This document shows, in pieces, positions 44,430 through 56,313 of a DNA stretch of 64,000 bases (the first letter of the stretch is position 1; each line of letters begins with the position of its first letter). The position numbers and the translations under genes are program-made. The notes under the pieces were generated by a model, which saw only the letters and a program-made list of their open reading frames with translations, was not told the DNA's origin and did no database searches. Origin of the DNA: Paragordius varius (lineage: Eukaryota; Nematomorpha). The DNA is taken from assembly GCA_964247055.1 (NCBI GenBank), contig OZ176052.1:806001-870000 (forward strand). The letters are read 5' to 3'.

Positions 44430-44722
44430 CATTAAAAATTGAAATTATATGGACAAAAGTTAAAAATATAAAGACAAATACTTTTTTTTAAAAAAAACCA
44501 TACTTTTTAAATCGTGATTTTTTTATATATTACACATATTGTTTTAAAGTCATAAGTATAGAATAGATATGTATATTGGTAACACAATCAATTATTTATT
44601 TTACTATTGTAATTAAATGTTTTTTATAGGATAAATTAGGGTTTAAAAAAGTATGGTTGTCTTTTGAAACAAAATTTTTCTTTATATTTTACATTTTGTG
44701 CGTATAATTTCAATTTTTACTG
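44430..44722. mobile_element. R3 element
   Basis: ACATTAAAAATTGAAATTAT to AATTTCAATTTTTACTG with both inner blocks, flanked by AT-rich DNA; the right flank is an (AT)n run. Confidence 0.8.
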
Positions 44723-44971
44723 TATATATATATATATATATATTTAAAATTGTAAATTTTTTTGAGTTAAAAATGCGGCCTACAAAGCCATTTGTGATAT
44801 CATCCACACTGTATAAACAGTCGAACCTTTTTTCGTACAGTTTTTTCTAAACTGAAAAAAATGTTATTTGCATTATACCGCGATCAATAAAAGTTAAAAA
44901 GATATTTCATTTTTAAAAAAACAAATATAAAATAGGTTTGACTGTATAATTTATTTATTAAGTGTGATTAA

Positions 44972-45115
44972 ATGATAGAAATTGAAAGTAAACGCCGAAT
45001 AGCTTCAACGACAAATTTAGCCCAGCATTTAAGGAATAATGAAGCTTATGCAAAATATATAGCAAAAAATGCCTATGTTCAATCGCCCCAAAATCAACAA
45101 TATGTTGAAAAGTAA
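44972..45115 (+). CDS. Small ORF or exon of unknown function
   Basis: ATG to TAA, 47 codons: MIEIESKRRIASTTNLAQHL and then RNNEAYAKYIAKNAYVQSPQ. Its composition is protein-like (mixed charged and polar residues) and clearly less AT-biased than the surroundings, unlike other short frames here. A stop codon lies directly upstream. It could be the last exon of a gene whose other exons were not recognised, possibly the membrane-protein gene at 43765, but nothing proves the link. Confidence 0.35.
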   Translation: MIEIESKRRIASTTNLAQHLRNNEAYAKYIAKNAYVQSPQNQQYVEK

Positions 45116-45216
45116 AGCCAATTAACCGCATGTCAAAGAATTGCAATTTCTTGTAGCTTTTTTATACAAAAATAAATACTATCATTGGGGTTTGGATTGC
45201 ATTATTAATATATATA

Positions 45217-45506
45217 CAGTAAAAATTGAATGTATACGGACAAAAGGCAAAAATATAAAGACAAATATTTCTATCTAAAAGACAACCCCATACTTTTTTA
45301 AACATCAGTTTTTCTTATATAAAATATTTAATTACGCCTGGAATAAATTGATTGTGTTACCAATATACATGTCTAATACAAACTTTGAAATTTTTGAACA
45401 ATGAGCAATAATTCAAAAAATTAAGGTTTAAAAAGTATGGTTGTTTTTAGAAAAAAAATTTTGTCTTTATATTTACGTTTCATCCGTATAATTCCAATTT
45501 TTACTG
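45217..45506. mobile_element. R3 element, both ends intact
   Basis: CAGTAAAAATTGAATGTATA to ATTCCAATTTTTACTG, flanked by TA on both sides. It ends about 20 bp before the first duplication copy. Confidence 0.82.
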
Positions 45507-46312
45507 TAAATGCATCTACATATTGAATAAATAGTTGACCTCGAAGGGTATTTTTTATCAGGGAAATAAACTCTATTTAAACTTAAAGGGTATTTTTAAA
45601 TGTGGGCTTTATATATAAAGAAGATATACACCATTTACACCACAGATTCATTCTTGAATATTTTAAATTCACCGCCTAAAACATTTATGTGTTATATTTT
45701 TTAAGGTTTTTAAAAAATTTTGTTTAAAAATGTATAATAATACAGAAATGATAAACTACACCATAATTTAGAGTTAAATAAAACACATATTTTTAAGATG
45801 AATATGATGTGTTGGAGGGTGAATTCGAAGTGAGATTCATAAAAAATATCGATTCCGCTTAGCCATTCACGGTAAAAACTTGTCAATTAATACAACAAAT
45901 GCAAATTATTTTTTTTACTGAAAAATATTTTTGTTCAAAATTAGTACAATAAAAACTGGAATTATACTTTTTAAATCCTTAATTTAAAATCTAAAACTGA
46001 TTGTTTTAAATTCCAAAGTATAATAAGTGTAAATTGGTAACACAATCATTTATGTATTTTGCGATTGTATTTATATAATTTTTTAGGATAAATTAAGGTG
46101 AAATTATGGTTGTCTTTTGAAAAACATATTTGTCTTTATATTTTTACGTTTGGTCGGTATAATATAAATTTTTACTGTAATAAGATAATGAAATGTATAC
46201 CATTTGCTCTTTAAGTTGGTCATTGATTTTAACTTGGCTATTAATATTTTAAAGTTTTGATTACATAATTTTTGCTATTTATCAATTTTTTAATCTATTT
46301 TTCTCTAATTGT

Positions 46313-46453
46313 AACATTTACGCTTCGAATTCACCCTTGAACAATTCAAATTTACCCCTGAGCAATTCAAATTCACCCTTGAACAATTCAAATTGACACT
46401 AAAATAAATTGTGTTATTACCTTTATGTATTTTAAAAAATTAAATTTTGTTTA
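46313..46453. mobile_element. R1 left half in duplication copy 1
   Basis: AACATTTACGCTTCGAATTC followed by four 21-bp units and TAAATTGTGTTATTACC. The equivalent half is in copy 2 at about 51705-51790, so it predates the duplication. Confidence 0.75.
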
Positions 46454-47018
46454 ACACTTTGATTCAAATTGGGGTATCTAAATACCCCAGACTTAATTTT
46501 AGTTAGGATTTTTAAAAACCTAGGAAACGGTCCCAATTTAAATTTATGCCACTATCCTAATAAAAATTATATAAATATGCCAAAATATCTCAATGAAATT
46601 TTGTTTTGAAAAAAAAAGTTCCATGTCAAACCACTTCGACGCCATTTTTATTTTGCAAATTTTTGCAAATAATCGTCTTCATTTAATTTTAAGGGTAAAT
46701 ATAAAGCTAATTTTCTATATTATATCTAACATTAATAGAAATAGAAAAAGCTGTTTAATTTGTATTATTACCATTGCACGCATGCCACGTTGACTATATT
46801 TTTACCTTTCGGTTTTAGGTCAAAATAAGTAATATCAAGTATTTTTGAATAAATTTTTTTATATATTTCGGTTTATTAATGTTATATAAGTGCAAGATTT
46901 TGCCATGTCTTTGATTCCTTTCAAATTTTTTTAAAAAATTGAATTTTAAATAGGCCTGGGGTATTTAACTACCCCAATTTGAATCGAAGGAATAAAATGA
47001 ATGTGTTGTATCCAAGTG
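46454..47018. mobile_element. R2 element with TTA target duplication
   Basis: Starts ACACTTTGATTCAAATTGGG and ends GTTGTATCCAAGTG; flanked by TTA at 46451-46453 and 47019-47021. Duplication copy 2 has the uninterrupted site near 51851-51860 (ATTGTTTTAAATTAAAT), so the insertion followed the duplication. 565 bp. Confidence 0.88.
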
Positions 47019-47081
47019 TTAAAATTAATATAATTAAAAAATAATAAACTATGCCATAAAAATATATATCCTATGAGACTA

Positions 47082-47661
47082 ACACTTCGATTCAAATTGG
47101 AGTATCTAAATACCCCAGACTAATTTTAAATTAATATTTTTAAAAAACTACTGAAGGAAACGGTCCCAATTTAAATTTATGCTTCTATCCTGATAAATAT
47201 TATATAAATATGCCAAAATATCTTGATAAAATTTTGTTTTAAAAAAAAGCTTCATCTCAAACTACTTACGCCATTTTTATTTTACAAAATTTTTGCAAAA
47301 TATCATCTTTATTTAATTTTAAGGGTAAAACTAGTGCTAATTTTTTATATAAATTACATCTAACATTGATAGAAATAGAAAAAGCGGTTTAGTTTGTATA
47401 ATTTTTCAATTTTACAATTTGACATATGTCACGTTGACGAAATTTTTACCTTTCGGTTTTAGCTTAAAATAAGTAATATCAAGTATTTTTGAATAAAATT
47501 TTTTATATATTTCGGTTTATTAATGTTAGATAAGTGCATAATTTTGCCATGGTTTCGATTCCCTCTATATTTTTTAAAGAAATTAATTATAAACAGGCCT
47601 GGGGTATCCAACTACCCCAATTTGAATCGAAAGACTAAAATGAGTGTGTTGTATCCAAGTG
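47082..47661. mobile_element. R2 element with CTA target duplication
   Basis: Starts ACACTTCGATTCAAATTGG and ends TTGTATCCAAGTG; flanked by CTA at 47079-47081 and 47662-47664. Copy 2 shows the empty site GAGACTAAACAAACAC at 51907. 580 bp. Confidence 0.9.
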
Positions 47662-48309
47662 CTAAACAAACACAGTTTATACTTTTTTTGTTTCTTGTTG
47701 TTCTTACATTTATTGTTTTAATCCATCAACTTTTATTAGCTCATATTTGCTTATTTTACTGGGGGCCTTGTTTTAGTTCGTGGTTTTAAACCGGTAAAAG
47801 TTGTATCTAATTTTACAGAATCCAATACTTAAAATTTATTACAAATTTATGTATAATAAATAAATTTTTCAATCCAAGTATTTTTGCACATTTGAGGCTA
47901 TTATGATGGGGATCCACTATGTATGATTTATAATTATATAGATATTTTTTTTTAATTACAATAAAATATTTCATAGAGTGATATTTTAACGTTATCAAAA
48001 CCGATATATTTTTTGAAAAGTCATTAAAATACTAAACAGGTTTGTAACTTAATAAGATAGAATATTGAACATGAAACAAATTGATGTATGTTTAAACAAC
48101 GCAATAAGTCCAAATTTAAAAGCCAAGGTTGAAATAAATAATTAATAAATTGCAACATTTTTTGTCAACTCTGATATAATTAGGTTAATTGACAATGGTG
48201 TACCCTAAGGCTGTATTAAATTATGTAAGATTCATTTTAAGCATGCACTTGAGAGATCTCAATTCAATAAAAAATATTTCAAAGGTGAGAACTTGGAATT
48301 TTAATAATA

Positions 48310-48506
48310 CCGTCATGTATGTTTAGAATTGTCAAACATACGTTTATAATTGATTTTACTTTGTTTTTAAATGTTATGATGTTTGATATGTCAACTTTCA
48401 ACATGTGCATTTTTAAGCCTTAAATAGCTTATTTATTGTAAACAATTAAAAACAAAGTAAAATCAATTAAAAACGTATGTTTGACAATTATAAACATACA
48501 TGACTG
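48310..48506. mobile_element. 197-bp mariner-like MITE, absent from copy 2
   Basis: Ends CCGTCATGTATGTTT and AAACATACATGACTG, flanked by TA (48308-48309 and 48507-48508); long arms meet at a short loop (TTTGTTTTTAA and TTAAAAACAAAGTAAAAT). Copy 2 near 57700 (TTTTAATAATAAAACGAATT) lacks it, giving an empty site. Confidence 0.85.
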
Positions 48507-48969
48507 TAATACGAATTTGAAAAATGTCATTTATCATTTCATTGGCAAACAATTTGGCTATTATTATAACCAGAAACACCACATTATAGTAATCAGTTTA
48601 TTTGGCTCAGATAATATAAACAAATATAGATGAAGTAAAAAAATTTAATGCCTTAACTTGCTTTTTTTATTCCAATATTAACAAAACAATGAAAGAAGCC
48701 TTCAAAACAGCAAAATGTATGATACGCTTTTTTCGTGTTGTGAAACATGTAAAATGTAAAATTATGATAAGTTACAAATATATCTCGTGTAATATATGCG
48801 CACTCTATATTTTAATAAAAAAATAAAAATGAGCGATTTTATGGGTCTTCCTAGTTAAATTAATTAAAATAAAACAATTTACATCGCATCGACCAATTAA
48901 TTTACAGTTTAAGAAATATTCTACCAAAAATAATTGCATAATTAAATTTAAAGCCTAACATAAAAGAAA

Positions 48970-49833
48970 TTAACTTATATTTAAACACCGTTTCTTTGGA
49001 TGGCACTTTAAGCTTATGCTTTTAATAGCTGTCATAATATAATTTTTGTTATCAAAATTTTCAAATAAAATATCACAAGCGATAATAAAGGCTTCTTTAA
49101 ATATTTCACCATCTTGGAATGGCTTATTGTTCCGAATGAGTATTTCCTCTACCTTGAATGAAGCAATCGTAGCATTTTTATAGTCTTTGTTGTATTTAAG
49201 TATGCTATTTTGTGAGGCGCAGGATAATTGTTCTTTTAATTCCTTTACTTTAATGTTGCGTTCTTGAGTTTTTGTAAGGGGTAGTTTTTGGAGTAATGTG
49301 GATGCAGATATCTATAATGTCTTTCAATATTTGACTTTTTGGGCAAAGCAACAGTACTATTGCATATTAGACAGGTGCATGTTTCATTTATCATAATAAA
49401 AAAGTATTCATGCTCCCAATCTTTCTTGTATCTGTACAACTTTTTTTGGCTCATTCTAAAATATATAAGTTTTAAAAACCTACTTTTGGTGTATCAAATC
49501 AAATCTAACTTCACGATTATGCTTCTGATTTATGAAAAAGCTTTGTTCAAAGTTTTGATATATTCAAGGGAAATGACTGATTTTAAGTTTTAATGCAAAT
49601 GCTCCAAAACATATGAATTATAATTAATAAAATAATTTTTTTACACCCTTTTCTTAGACGTTTTTTTTTAATTAAACCGTATTTTTTTGTATTTTAAATT
49701 TAAATTCGCTCAGAAGTAGCCAACTATCCGAAAAAAATCAATAAAATTTTTTTTAAAAAAATATTTTCAGGCGGTCACTTTTTGAGTTGTCGCGGTCACG
49801 AAAGTGACCGCGGTCACCTCGTTGGCCACCCCT
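48970..49833 (-). pseudogene. hAT transposon 5' part with BED-type finger
   Basis: The minus-strand end CAGGGGTGGCCAACGAGG (49833) is a typical hAT terminus. The coding remnant starts at 49454: MSQKKLYRYKKDWEHEYFF, then CTCLICNSTVALPKKSNIER, a BED/zinc-finger start as in SCAND3/FAM200-type hAT-derived proteins. After a frame change near 49265 it continues KELKEQLSCASQNS, KPFQDGEIFKEAFIIACDIL and FENFDNKNYIMTAIKSISLK, ending near 48975. Only the N-terminal third of a transposase is present, and it is broken. The outer 8 bases after the terminus (GTATAAAT) may be the target duplication; the partner was not found. Confidence 0.8.
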
Positions 49834-50265
49834 GGTATAAATAGTTGACCTCGAAGGGTATTATTTCTTATCAGAGAAAAAATCTATAACTTAGAGGGTA
49901 TTTTTATGCGTGGGCTTTTATGGAAGATATAACACCATTTACACCCTAGATTCATTCTTGAACATTTCGAATTCACCACCTTAATTATGGATTATATTTT
50001 TTTGTAAGGTTTTTAAAAAATAAATAATTATTTTTAAGAATGTATATCATAATACAGGAAAAATAATAAACTATACCATAATCTAGATTTAAATCAACCA
50101 CATATTTTAAAAGGTGAATTTGATTGTTGGAGGGTAAATTCCAACTGAGACTCGTAAAAAATATCGATTCCGCTTAATTATTCACGTTAAAAACTTGTCA
50201 ATTAATACAACAAATGCAAAAATATTATCTAGGTTACTAAAAAATATTTTTGTTAAAATTAGTAC

Positions 50266-50555
50266 TATAAAAACTGGAAGTATACTATGGACAAAACGTA
50301 AAAATATAAAGACAAATCTTTTTTTCAAAAGACAACCAAACTTTTTTAGACCTTAATTTTTTTCATATCAATTATATAAGTATAACTGTAAAATAATAAT
50401 TGGTTTTACCGATATGAATATTAATTTAATGCTTTTAAGTTTAAAACAATTTATTATATTTAAATAAATCAAGATTTGAAAAGTACGGTTGTCTTTTAGA
50501 AAAAATATTGCCTATATATTTTTACGTTTTGTCCCTATAATTTCAATTTTTACTG
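50266..50555. mobile_element. R3 element
   Basis: AAACTGGAAGTATACTATGG, AAAATATAAAGACAAATCTT, to AATTTCAATTTTTACTG at 50555. A further R3-like segment follows to about 50830. Confidence 0.75.
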
Positions 50556-50830
50556 TAAAATTGTAAATATACGGTCAAACCCAAAAATATAAAGACTAAA
50601 ATGTGTTTTCAAAAGACAAATAATTATACTCTTTTACATATTATTTATCCTATAAAAATCACTTAATTACAATCGTAAAATACATATTTGATTGTGTTAC
50701 CAATTTACATCTCGATTATATACTTTACAGTTTAAAGCAATCAGTTATATTTATAAATACGAGATTTAAAGCATATGGTTGCTTTTAGAAAAAAATATCT
50801 GTCTTAATATTTTTGTCCGTATAACCTCAA

Positions 50831-51080
50831 AATTTACACCCTCGCACAATTCAAATTCACCCTAAAAATTACCTATATTTTTTTATATTTAGCAAAAAAA
50901 TGAAATTTTGTTAAAAATCAAAATCATACTGAAAAATAAATAAACTAAGCCATAAAGATATATTTCATATTAATAATAATGAGTTATATTAGCTTGAAAA
51001 CACATACTTTTATTTTTAGGGTGAATTTGAATTGTTTAAGGGTAATTTGAAAAAATGTGAGGGTATGAATAGTAAATGGT
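50831..51080. mobile_element. R1 element
   Basis: AAATTTACACCCTCGCACAA and one more unit on the left, TAAGCCATAAAGATATAT in the centre, GGGTGAATTTGAATTGTTTA on the right, ending GTAAATGGTATATA. Confidence 0.75.
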
Positions 51081-51299
51081 ATATATAAAATTAAAAATCA
51101 AAACAAACATTAGTTATTTTGTATAAAATTAAAGAATTTTTTGCCTCATTTTTATAATGTTTTTGGTATTTGGATTCTAAACCCTTACGGATGAAAAATA
51201 TTTTTAAGATTTCTATTTAAATTTTTCTTGGAGAAGTCAAAGTATGGAAGATAGTTAGTCATCTGAGGATCACATTATTAATTTGAATAAAATAATTAA

Positions 51300-51590
51300 A
51301 GAAAATAATGAAATTATACGGAAAAAAACATAAAAATATAAAGACAAATATCGTTTATAAAAGACAAACTATATTTAAATCCTTATCGTTTAAAATATAA
51401 CTGATTGTTTTAAACTACAAAGTAAAAAATAATGACGTAAATTGGTAACACAATCATTTAATGTATTTGATTGTATTTAAATAATTTTTTTTATTATAAA
51501 TAAAAATTGAAATTATGGTTATCTTGTGAAAAACGTGTTTGTCCTGTTTTTACGTTTGGTCCGTATAATATGAATTTTTAATGTAATTAA
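51300..51590. mobile_element. Degraded R3 element
   Basis: AATTATACGGAAAAAAACAT and AATATAAAGACAAATATCG on the left; TTACGTTTGGTCCGTATAAT on the right. The equivalent copy lies at about 45950-46180, so it predates the duplication. Confidence 0.65.
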
Positions 51591-52201
51591 GATAATGAAA
51601 TCTATACCATTTGCACTTCAAGTTGGCAATTAATATTTTAAAGTTTTGATTACATAATTTTTGCTATTTGTGAATTTTTTAATCTATATCTCTAATTGTA
51701 ACATTTACGCTTCGAATACCCTTGAACAATTTAAATTTACCCTTACACAATTCTCACCCTCGAACAATTCAAATGACACTTAAATATATGTGTTTTTTTT
51801 AGATTTAAAATTACCTTTTTATTTTTAATATTTTTAAAAAATAAAATATTGTTTTAAATTAAATATAAAAAAAGAATAAACTATGCCATAAAAATATATT
51901 TCTTATGAGACTAAACAAACACAGTTTATACTTTTTTTGGTTGTTTGTTGTTGTTCTGTCTACATTTATTGTTTAATATTAAACATCTATTAACTTATTA
52001 GCTCATATTGGCTTTTTTTATTAGGGGCCTTGTTTTAGTTCGTGGTTTTTTAACTGCAAAGTTGTATCAAATTTTACAAAATCCAAATTATATGCGGGCA
52101 TTTGAGTTAAATAATCCATATTTTCTACTCAAAATTTATTACAAATATATGTATATAATAAATTTTTCAATCCAAGTATTTTTGCCCATTTAAGGCTATT
52201 A

Positions 52202-53199
52202 CACAGTGTGCAAAATTGGGGGTATTTATTTTCTCAGGATATAATATTAAGCTTAATATGACCGTTGTGACATAGACATCCTAAAAATATAAGGATAAAA
52301 AAAATTGTCAATGTAGAAAATTTTTTTTTCACTTTTACCATATATGGATATATTCGGAAAAAATCAATTTATTTGCATAATACTTGATCAAAAATTATAA
52401 AACTTATATATAATATAAATAATATTAAATAAATATTATTTGCAAATTTTGGGTCAATATGAATGGATAGATTTAAAATAAACGTCAATTTATTAAATCC
52501 AACTAAATTTAGCCCTTTATATTAGTAACATAAAAAATACTTGATGAAAATCAATATAATATGCGCCAAAATTTAAGTTTAACTTTATATGTTAATATAA
52601 ATATTACTTATATATAATAAAAATTAGGTTTTAACTAAGTTAAAAATTTTTGAAATTTTTTATTTTACTAAAATAAAATTAAATTTTTTTAATATCAACT
52701 GTAATATAATCATGTCTGGTGATTATAAATATAACCATATGGATTTTTTTACCTGGATTTTTGAATTGTAGATGATATTGACTGTTGCTTTACCCTGATA
52801 TGATGGTATATTTTATAATAATTATAGATAAATATATTTGGAATTTAGATATAACATTGAAAAACCAATGTAATCCATTGTGAAAATCATATTTTAAAGA
52901 CAAACTTGCTAATCACAAGCAAACATCCACCAGAAAATTATATTTTGATACATTATGTTCATTGTGTAATAAATTAATATATTTAATTTTTTTAATATAA
53001 AATTGTTTACTTGTTTTTATACGAATGTGGGCAAGGTCCATCCAAAGATTTCTATTAGTTTTAATGTTGAGTTCTGCCAAAGAATTGGTTTCTCTTAAAT
53101 TACCCATTCTAATTTAAATAAAACTCCTCCATAGATTGCTATTTTTTGTTATGTTGAGTTATGCCAGTATTCAGGCACATAATTATTTTAGGTTCATTT
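52202..53199 (+). repeat. Left inverted arm
   Basis: Matches the reverse complement of 56314-57300. Identity breaks at GGTTCATTT|G on the inner side. From about 52310 inward only a few differences are seen over about 890 bp; the outer 110 bp differ at many positions although the 10-bp tip is perfect. Confidence 0.92.
52913..53107 (-). other. 64-codon ORF in left arm, reading outward
   Basis: MGNLRETNSLAELNIKTNRN, then LWMDLAHIRIKTSKQFYIKK and a Lys/Asn-rich end. The same protein is encoded in the right arm. No family was recognised; it may be non-coding. Perfect identity between arms follows from arm identity and is not independent evidence for coding. Confidence 0.3.
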
Positions 53200-53490
53200 G
53201 CTTCTTAAGCCATCGCAAACAACCTATCCTACTTCGGGTATATGAAATTCAACTCGTTGAAAAAGTTCTTGATATTGAGAAAGTCTTTTTGCCAAAATAT
53301 TAATAACATGAAATACCCGATTAAAATAGTTTATAAAATGATTATCAACACCTTTTAAAAGATTTAAATATAAGAATTTGAAGAAATGGTATTCAAAAAA
53401 AAATTAAAAGGGCTGCAAAATCTTGTCTCATGAACCGTGCAACATACTATAACTATAAAAACTTGGATCTGGATGGATGGATCTCTGTTG

Positions 53491-56121
53491 TCAAGGGGTC
53501 CCTTGGCATCCCGTCGTGACGGGGTTTAGGTGTTTGATCATTGCATTGAAGGATTTTTTGTTTAACCAGTCCCCGGCTTTTATGTTTTTGGACTGTAGGT
53601 CTTGGGTAATGTTTTTGTCCCATGTTATTGCTGGTCGACCAACTCTGTTTTGTTTGTTTGGCTTAAGGTTTGTTATATTTTTAATCCAATTTTCGTTATC
53701 TAATCTTTGAATGTGACCGTAATAGCCAAGTCTACGGATTTGAATATATTTTGAGATTGGTAGGATTTGTTTATCATGAGAGATTGTTCGCTTAAATGTA
53801 TTTATCATTCTTTGTTCCATATTATCCAGCATATTTTCCTGAGTTTTACTTATTTGCCATGTTTCGCAAGCATAAGTTATAGTGGGTCTAACGCCAATTA
53901 GGTATATTTTGTTTTTTGTTTTTCTAGATATGTGTTTATTGGTAAATATGTATTTATATTGGTTGTATCTACCCCAACCAATTCTTATACGATTTTTGAT
54001 GGCTTCAGATGAACCTCCTTGAGCGGAAATGGTATCGCCAAGGTAGGTAAACTTTTGTACTTTTTGAATTTCGCTGTCACCTATTTTAAGGTAGGTTTCA
54101 GCTTCTATGGGTGGAATATATTGTTTGGATAGAGTACATGGGGGGCATATATAATTATTATTATTTTTTAAAGTTCCCTTTAATCCCGAACATGGTTTGT
54201 GTAACCAGTATTGACACTTAGTGCATTGGATGGAGTTTAGACCTACATTTTTTAGGCATGCGCGGCATGGGTATTTGATTTGATCGGTCCTTTTGTCGCC
54301 TGTTATCATAACCTTAGTTTTTTGAATGTTGATTGTGAGACCATGTCGCTCAAGGCAGGTTTTCCAGAGTTTGAACTTTTGACTGAGTTCGTTTAGATTT
54401 TCTGACGTTAACAATAAATCATCAGCGTAGATGAGCTCCCAAGGAAGACCAGTACGGATCTCATCACTGATGGTGTCTATTATTATGGTGAATAGAAGGG
54501 GGCTAAGAACAGAACCTTGGTGTAGTCCTGTTGTGATGTGGAATGGAATTGTGTACCCGAAATGTGTGTTAACACAGGTTTTACTGTTATCATATAATAA
54601 CTTTATTGCATCTATGATCCATTTGTCTACTCCTTTTTTTTGAAGACACCAGAAAATGAGCGTTCGAGGGATTTTATCGAACGCTTTCTCCATGTCAATA
54701 AATAGATGGTATAATTGGCTTCCTTTAGAAAGATAGTTTTCTTGAAGGCGCCTTAATATGAATATGGGGTCTGTTGTGCTGCAGCCTTGACGGAAGGCAA
54801 ACTGCATGTTGTCAATATTAACTATGTCCCTTATTTTCTGAGCTAAAATTGATTCAAAAACTTTCATAGTATGTTCTAGTAGTTTAATTGGACGATATGA
54901 CGCGCAATTAAGTTTATTTCCTTTATTTTTGTAGATTGGAATGGTTATACTATTTTGCCAATCGGATGGGATCTTATTCTCGATTATTATTTTGTTGAAA
55001 AGGGTTGTTAAAATGGGACTTTTAAACTTTATACTTTTCAATAAGTCAGCTGAGAGTTCAGACGGTCCTGCCGCTTTATTGTTTTTCATTTTTTTTAATG
55101 CGTTTTCTATGTCGATTTCATTAATGAGTGGTGTGGGGCCAATGTTAAAAGGTAATGTTGGCAGTTCGTCGACGTGATTTGATTCATTTAAAACTCCCTT
55201 CATATATTCAAGCCAAGTTAGTTTCACGTCTTCAGGTGTGGTCATAGTTGTACCGTCTTTATCATTAATATATTTATTGGTTGGTATATCTTGCTTATTT
55301 TGTATTCTATTTTTTACTTTTCTAAATATTCTCGAATTGGATGTATCTCTTTCAATTTCATCAGCTATTTCTCTGCTCCTCTTGTTCTTTTGGACATCAA
55401 TCAACTTATTGACATATTTTTTATGATTTAAATAAGCTAACTTATCTTTATCGAGGCCTGATTTTTTCCATTTTTTAAACAAATCGAATTTTTTCGATGT
55501 GTGACTTTTTATTTCATTCGACCACCACCATTTCTTTTGTGGCCTACCGCCATACTTTTTTCTGCCGCAAACTTTAAGTGCAGTCTTTACTGCCCCGTTT
55601 TTCAAGGTGGTCCATATATTTTCAACACTCATATTTTCATCTATAGCTATATTGGCTGTCTCATTTTGAAAGAGGTTCATCTTTTCTGGTTTGGAGAGGG
55701 CATTACTATTTATTTTAGCTTTTAAGACTATATTTTTATTGTTATTACTATTTATCTGTAGTTCTGCTACTATCAAAGAATGTTGTGTTTCACATGCATA
55801 AGTCTTTATGTTCCTTATATAATAGCGGTATTTTTGATTGATTAGGACGTAATCAATCATTGATTCATTATCATTGCTACGATAGGTGATTAAAGCCTTA
55901 TTTGGTTTTGTAAAGAAAGTGTTAGATACAACTAAATTTAAGGAATTGCAAAAATCAAGTATTGTTTCTCCTTCATCATCTCTAAAGCCAAAACCATAAT
56001 TACCATGAACATTTTCATAATCATCGTTTTTTGCTCCAACATGTCCATTTAAATCGCCACCAATTAGCAGAATATCATTTGGTGGTATCTCATTGCATAT
56101 ATTGAATAACCTTGCAGACAT
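53491..56121 (-). CDS. LINE (RTE-like) endonuclease-remnant/reverse transcriptase ORF, 876 codons
   Basis: An open frame of 876 codons without a stop. Residues 1-120 are the C-terminal part of an APE-type endonuclease (GGDLNGHVG at 21-29, SMIDYVLI at 87-94, ETQHSLIV); the N-terminal half of that domain is absent and a stop codon lies directly before the first ATG, so the element is 5'-truncated. RT motifs: KAAGPSELSADL (349-360), FIDMEKAFD (474-482), GLHQGSVLSPLL (532-543), IYADDLLL (564-571), GLTINIQKTKVM (594-605). Then a PHD-like finger (YPCRACLKNVGLNSIQC on, 617-662), YACETW (750-755), LGYYGHIQRL (798-807) and GRPAITWDKNITQDL (828-842). After the stop, ATCCATCCATCC precedes the loop DNA, as for RTE 3' tails. 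It closely resembles the 17694-18575 and 21595-21885 fragments, but is intact and so young. Confidence 0.9.
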   Translation of the reverse strand: MSARLFNICNEIPPNDILLIGGDLNGHVGAKNDDYENVHGNYGFGFRDDEGETILDFCNSLNLVVSNTFFTKPNKALITYRSNDNESMIDYVLINQKYRYYIRNIKTYACETQHSLIVAELQINSNNNKNIVLKAKINSNALSKPEKMNLFQNETANIAIDENMSVENIWTTLKNGAVKTALKVCGRKKYGGRPQKKWWWSNEIKSHTSKKFDLFKKWKKSGLDKDKLAYLNHKKYVNKLIDVQKNKRSREIADEIERDTSNSRIFRKVKNRIQNKQDIPTNKYINDKDGTTMTTPEDVKLTWLEYMKGVLNESNHVDELPTLPFNIGPTPLINEIDIENALKKMKNNKAAGPSELSADLLKSIKFKSPILTTLFNKIIIENKIPSDWQNSITIPIYKNKGNKLNCASYRPIKLLEHTMKVFESILAQKIRDIVNIDNMQFAFRQGCSTTDPIFILRRLQENYLSKGSQLYHLFIDMEKAFDKIPRTLIFWCLQKKGVDKWIIDAIKLLYDNSKTCVNTHFGYTIPFHITTGLHQGSVLSPLLFTIIIDTISDEIRTGLPWELIYADDLLLTSENLNELSQKFKLWKTCLERHGLTINIQKTKVMITGDKRTDQIKYPCRACLKNVGLNSIQCTKCQYWLHKPCSGLKGTLKNNNNYICPPCTLSKQYIPPIEAETYLKIGDSEIQKVQKFTYLGDTISAQGGSSEAIKNRIRIGWGRYNQYKYIFTNKHISRKTKNKIYLIGVRPTITYACETWQISKTQENMLDNMEQRMINTFKRTISHDKQILPISKYIQIRRLGYYGHIQRLDNENWIKNITNLKPNKQNRVGRPAITWDKNITQDLQSKNIKAGDWLNKKSFNAMIKHLNPVTTGCQGTP

Positions 56122-56313
56122 TTATATTAAAAATAAGAATGACATAAAATTTAATTGATAATTCAGGGCCATAAATAAGCTTTTAGAGCCCAAGTTTTGG
56201 TAAAACTGATGTATACTTCGTTAACACTTTCTTTTGCCATAAACCGTTTTTTAAAAAATCATTCAAGAAAAAACTGGCCGTATTCAGAAGATTTTTTTAA
56301 ATTTTACATTTCT

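Larger units (their letters stand above)
45527..49833 (+). repeat. Tandem duplication, copy 1
   Basis: It matches copy 2 (49834-58195) in the same order: ATAAATAGTTGACCTCGAAG at the start; ACGCTTCGAATTCACCC (46321) with ACGCTTCGAATACCC in copy 2; CAAACACAGTTTATAC (47668/51916); TTTTTCAATCCAAGTATTTT (47872/52162); GAGTGATATTTTAAC; GGCTCAGATAATATAAACAA (48604/57799); TGCATAATAATTTA-type sequence up to GGCACTT (49005/58195). The copies have diverged moderately, so the event is not recent. Insertions present in only one copy are listed separately. Confidence 0.85.

Noticed and set aside
53477-55725. Plus-strand open frames opposite the LINE RT
   Set aside because: They are shadows of the 876-codon minus-strand ORF, with no domain of their own.
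53491-56121. RT ORF as a host or domesticated gene
   Set aside because: The truncated endonuclease, RTE-like 3' tail and two broken relatives nearby point to an ordinary young LINE; no host promoter or introns were seen.
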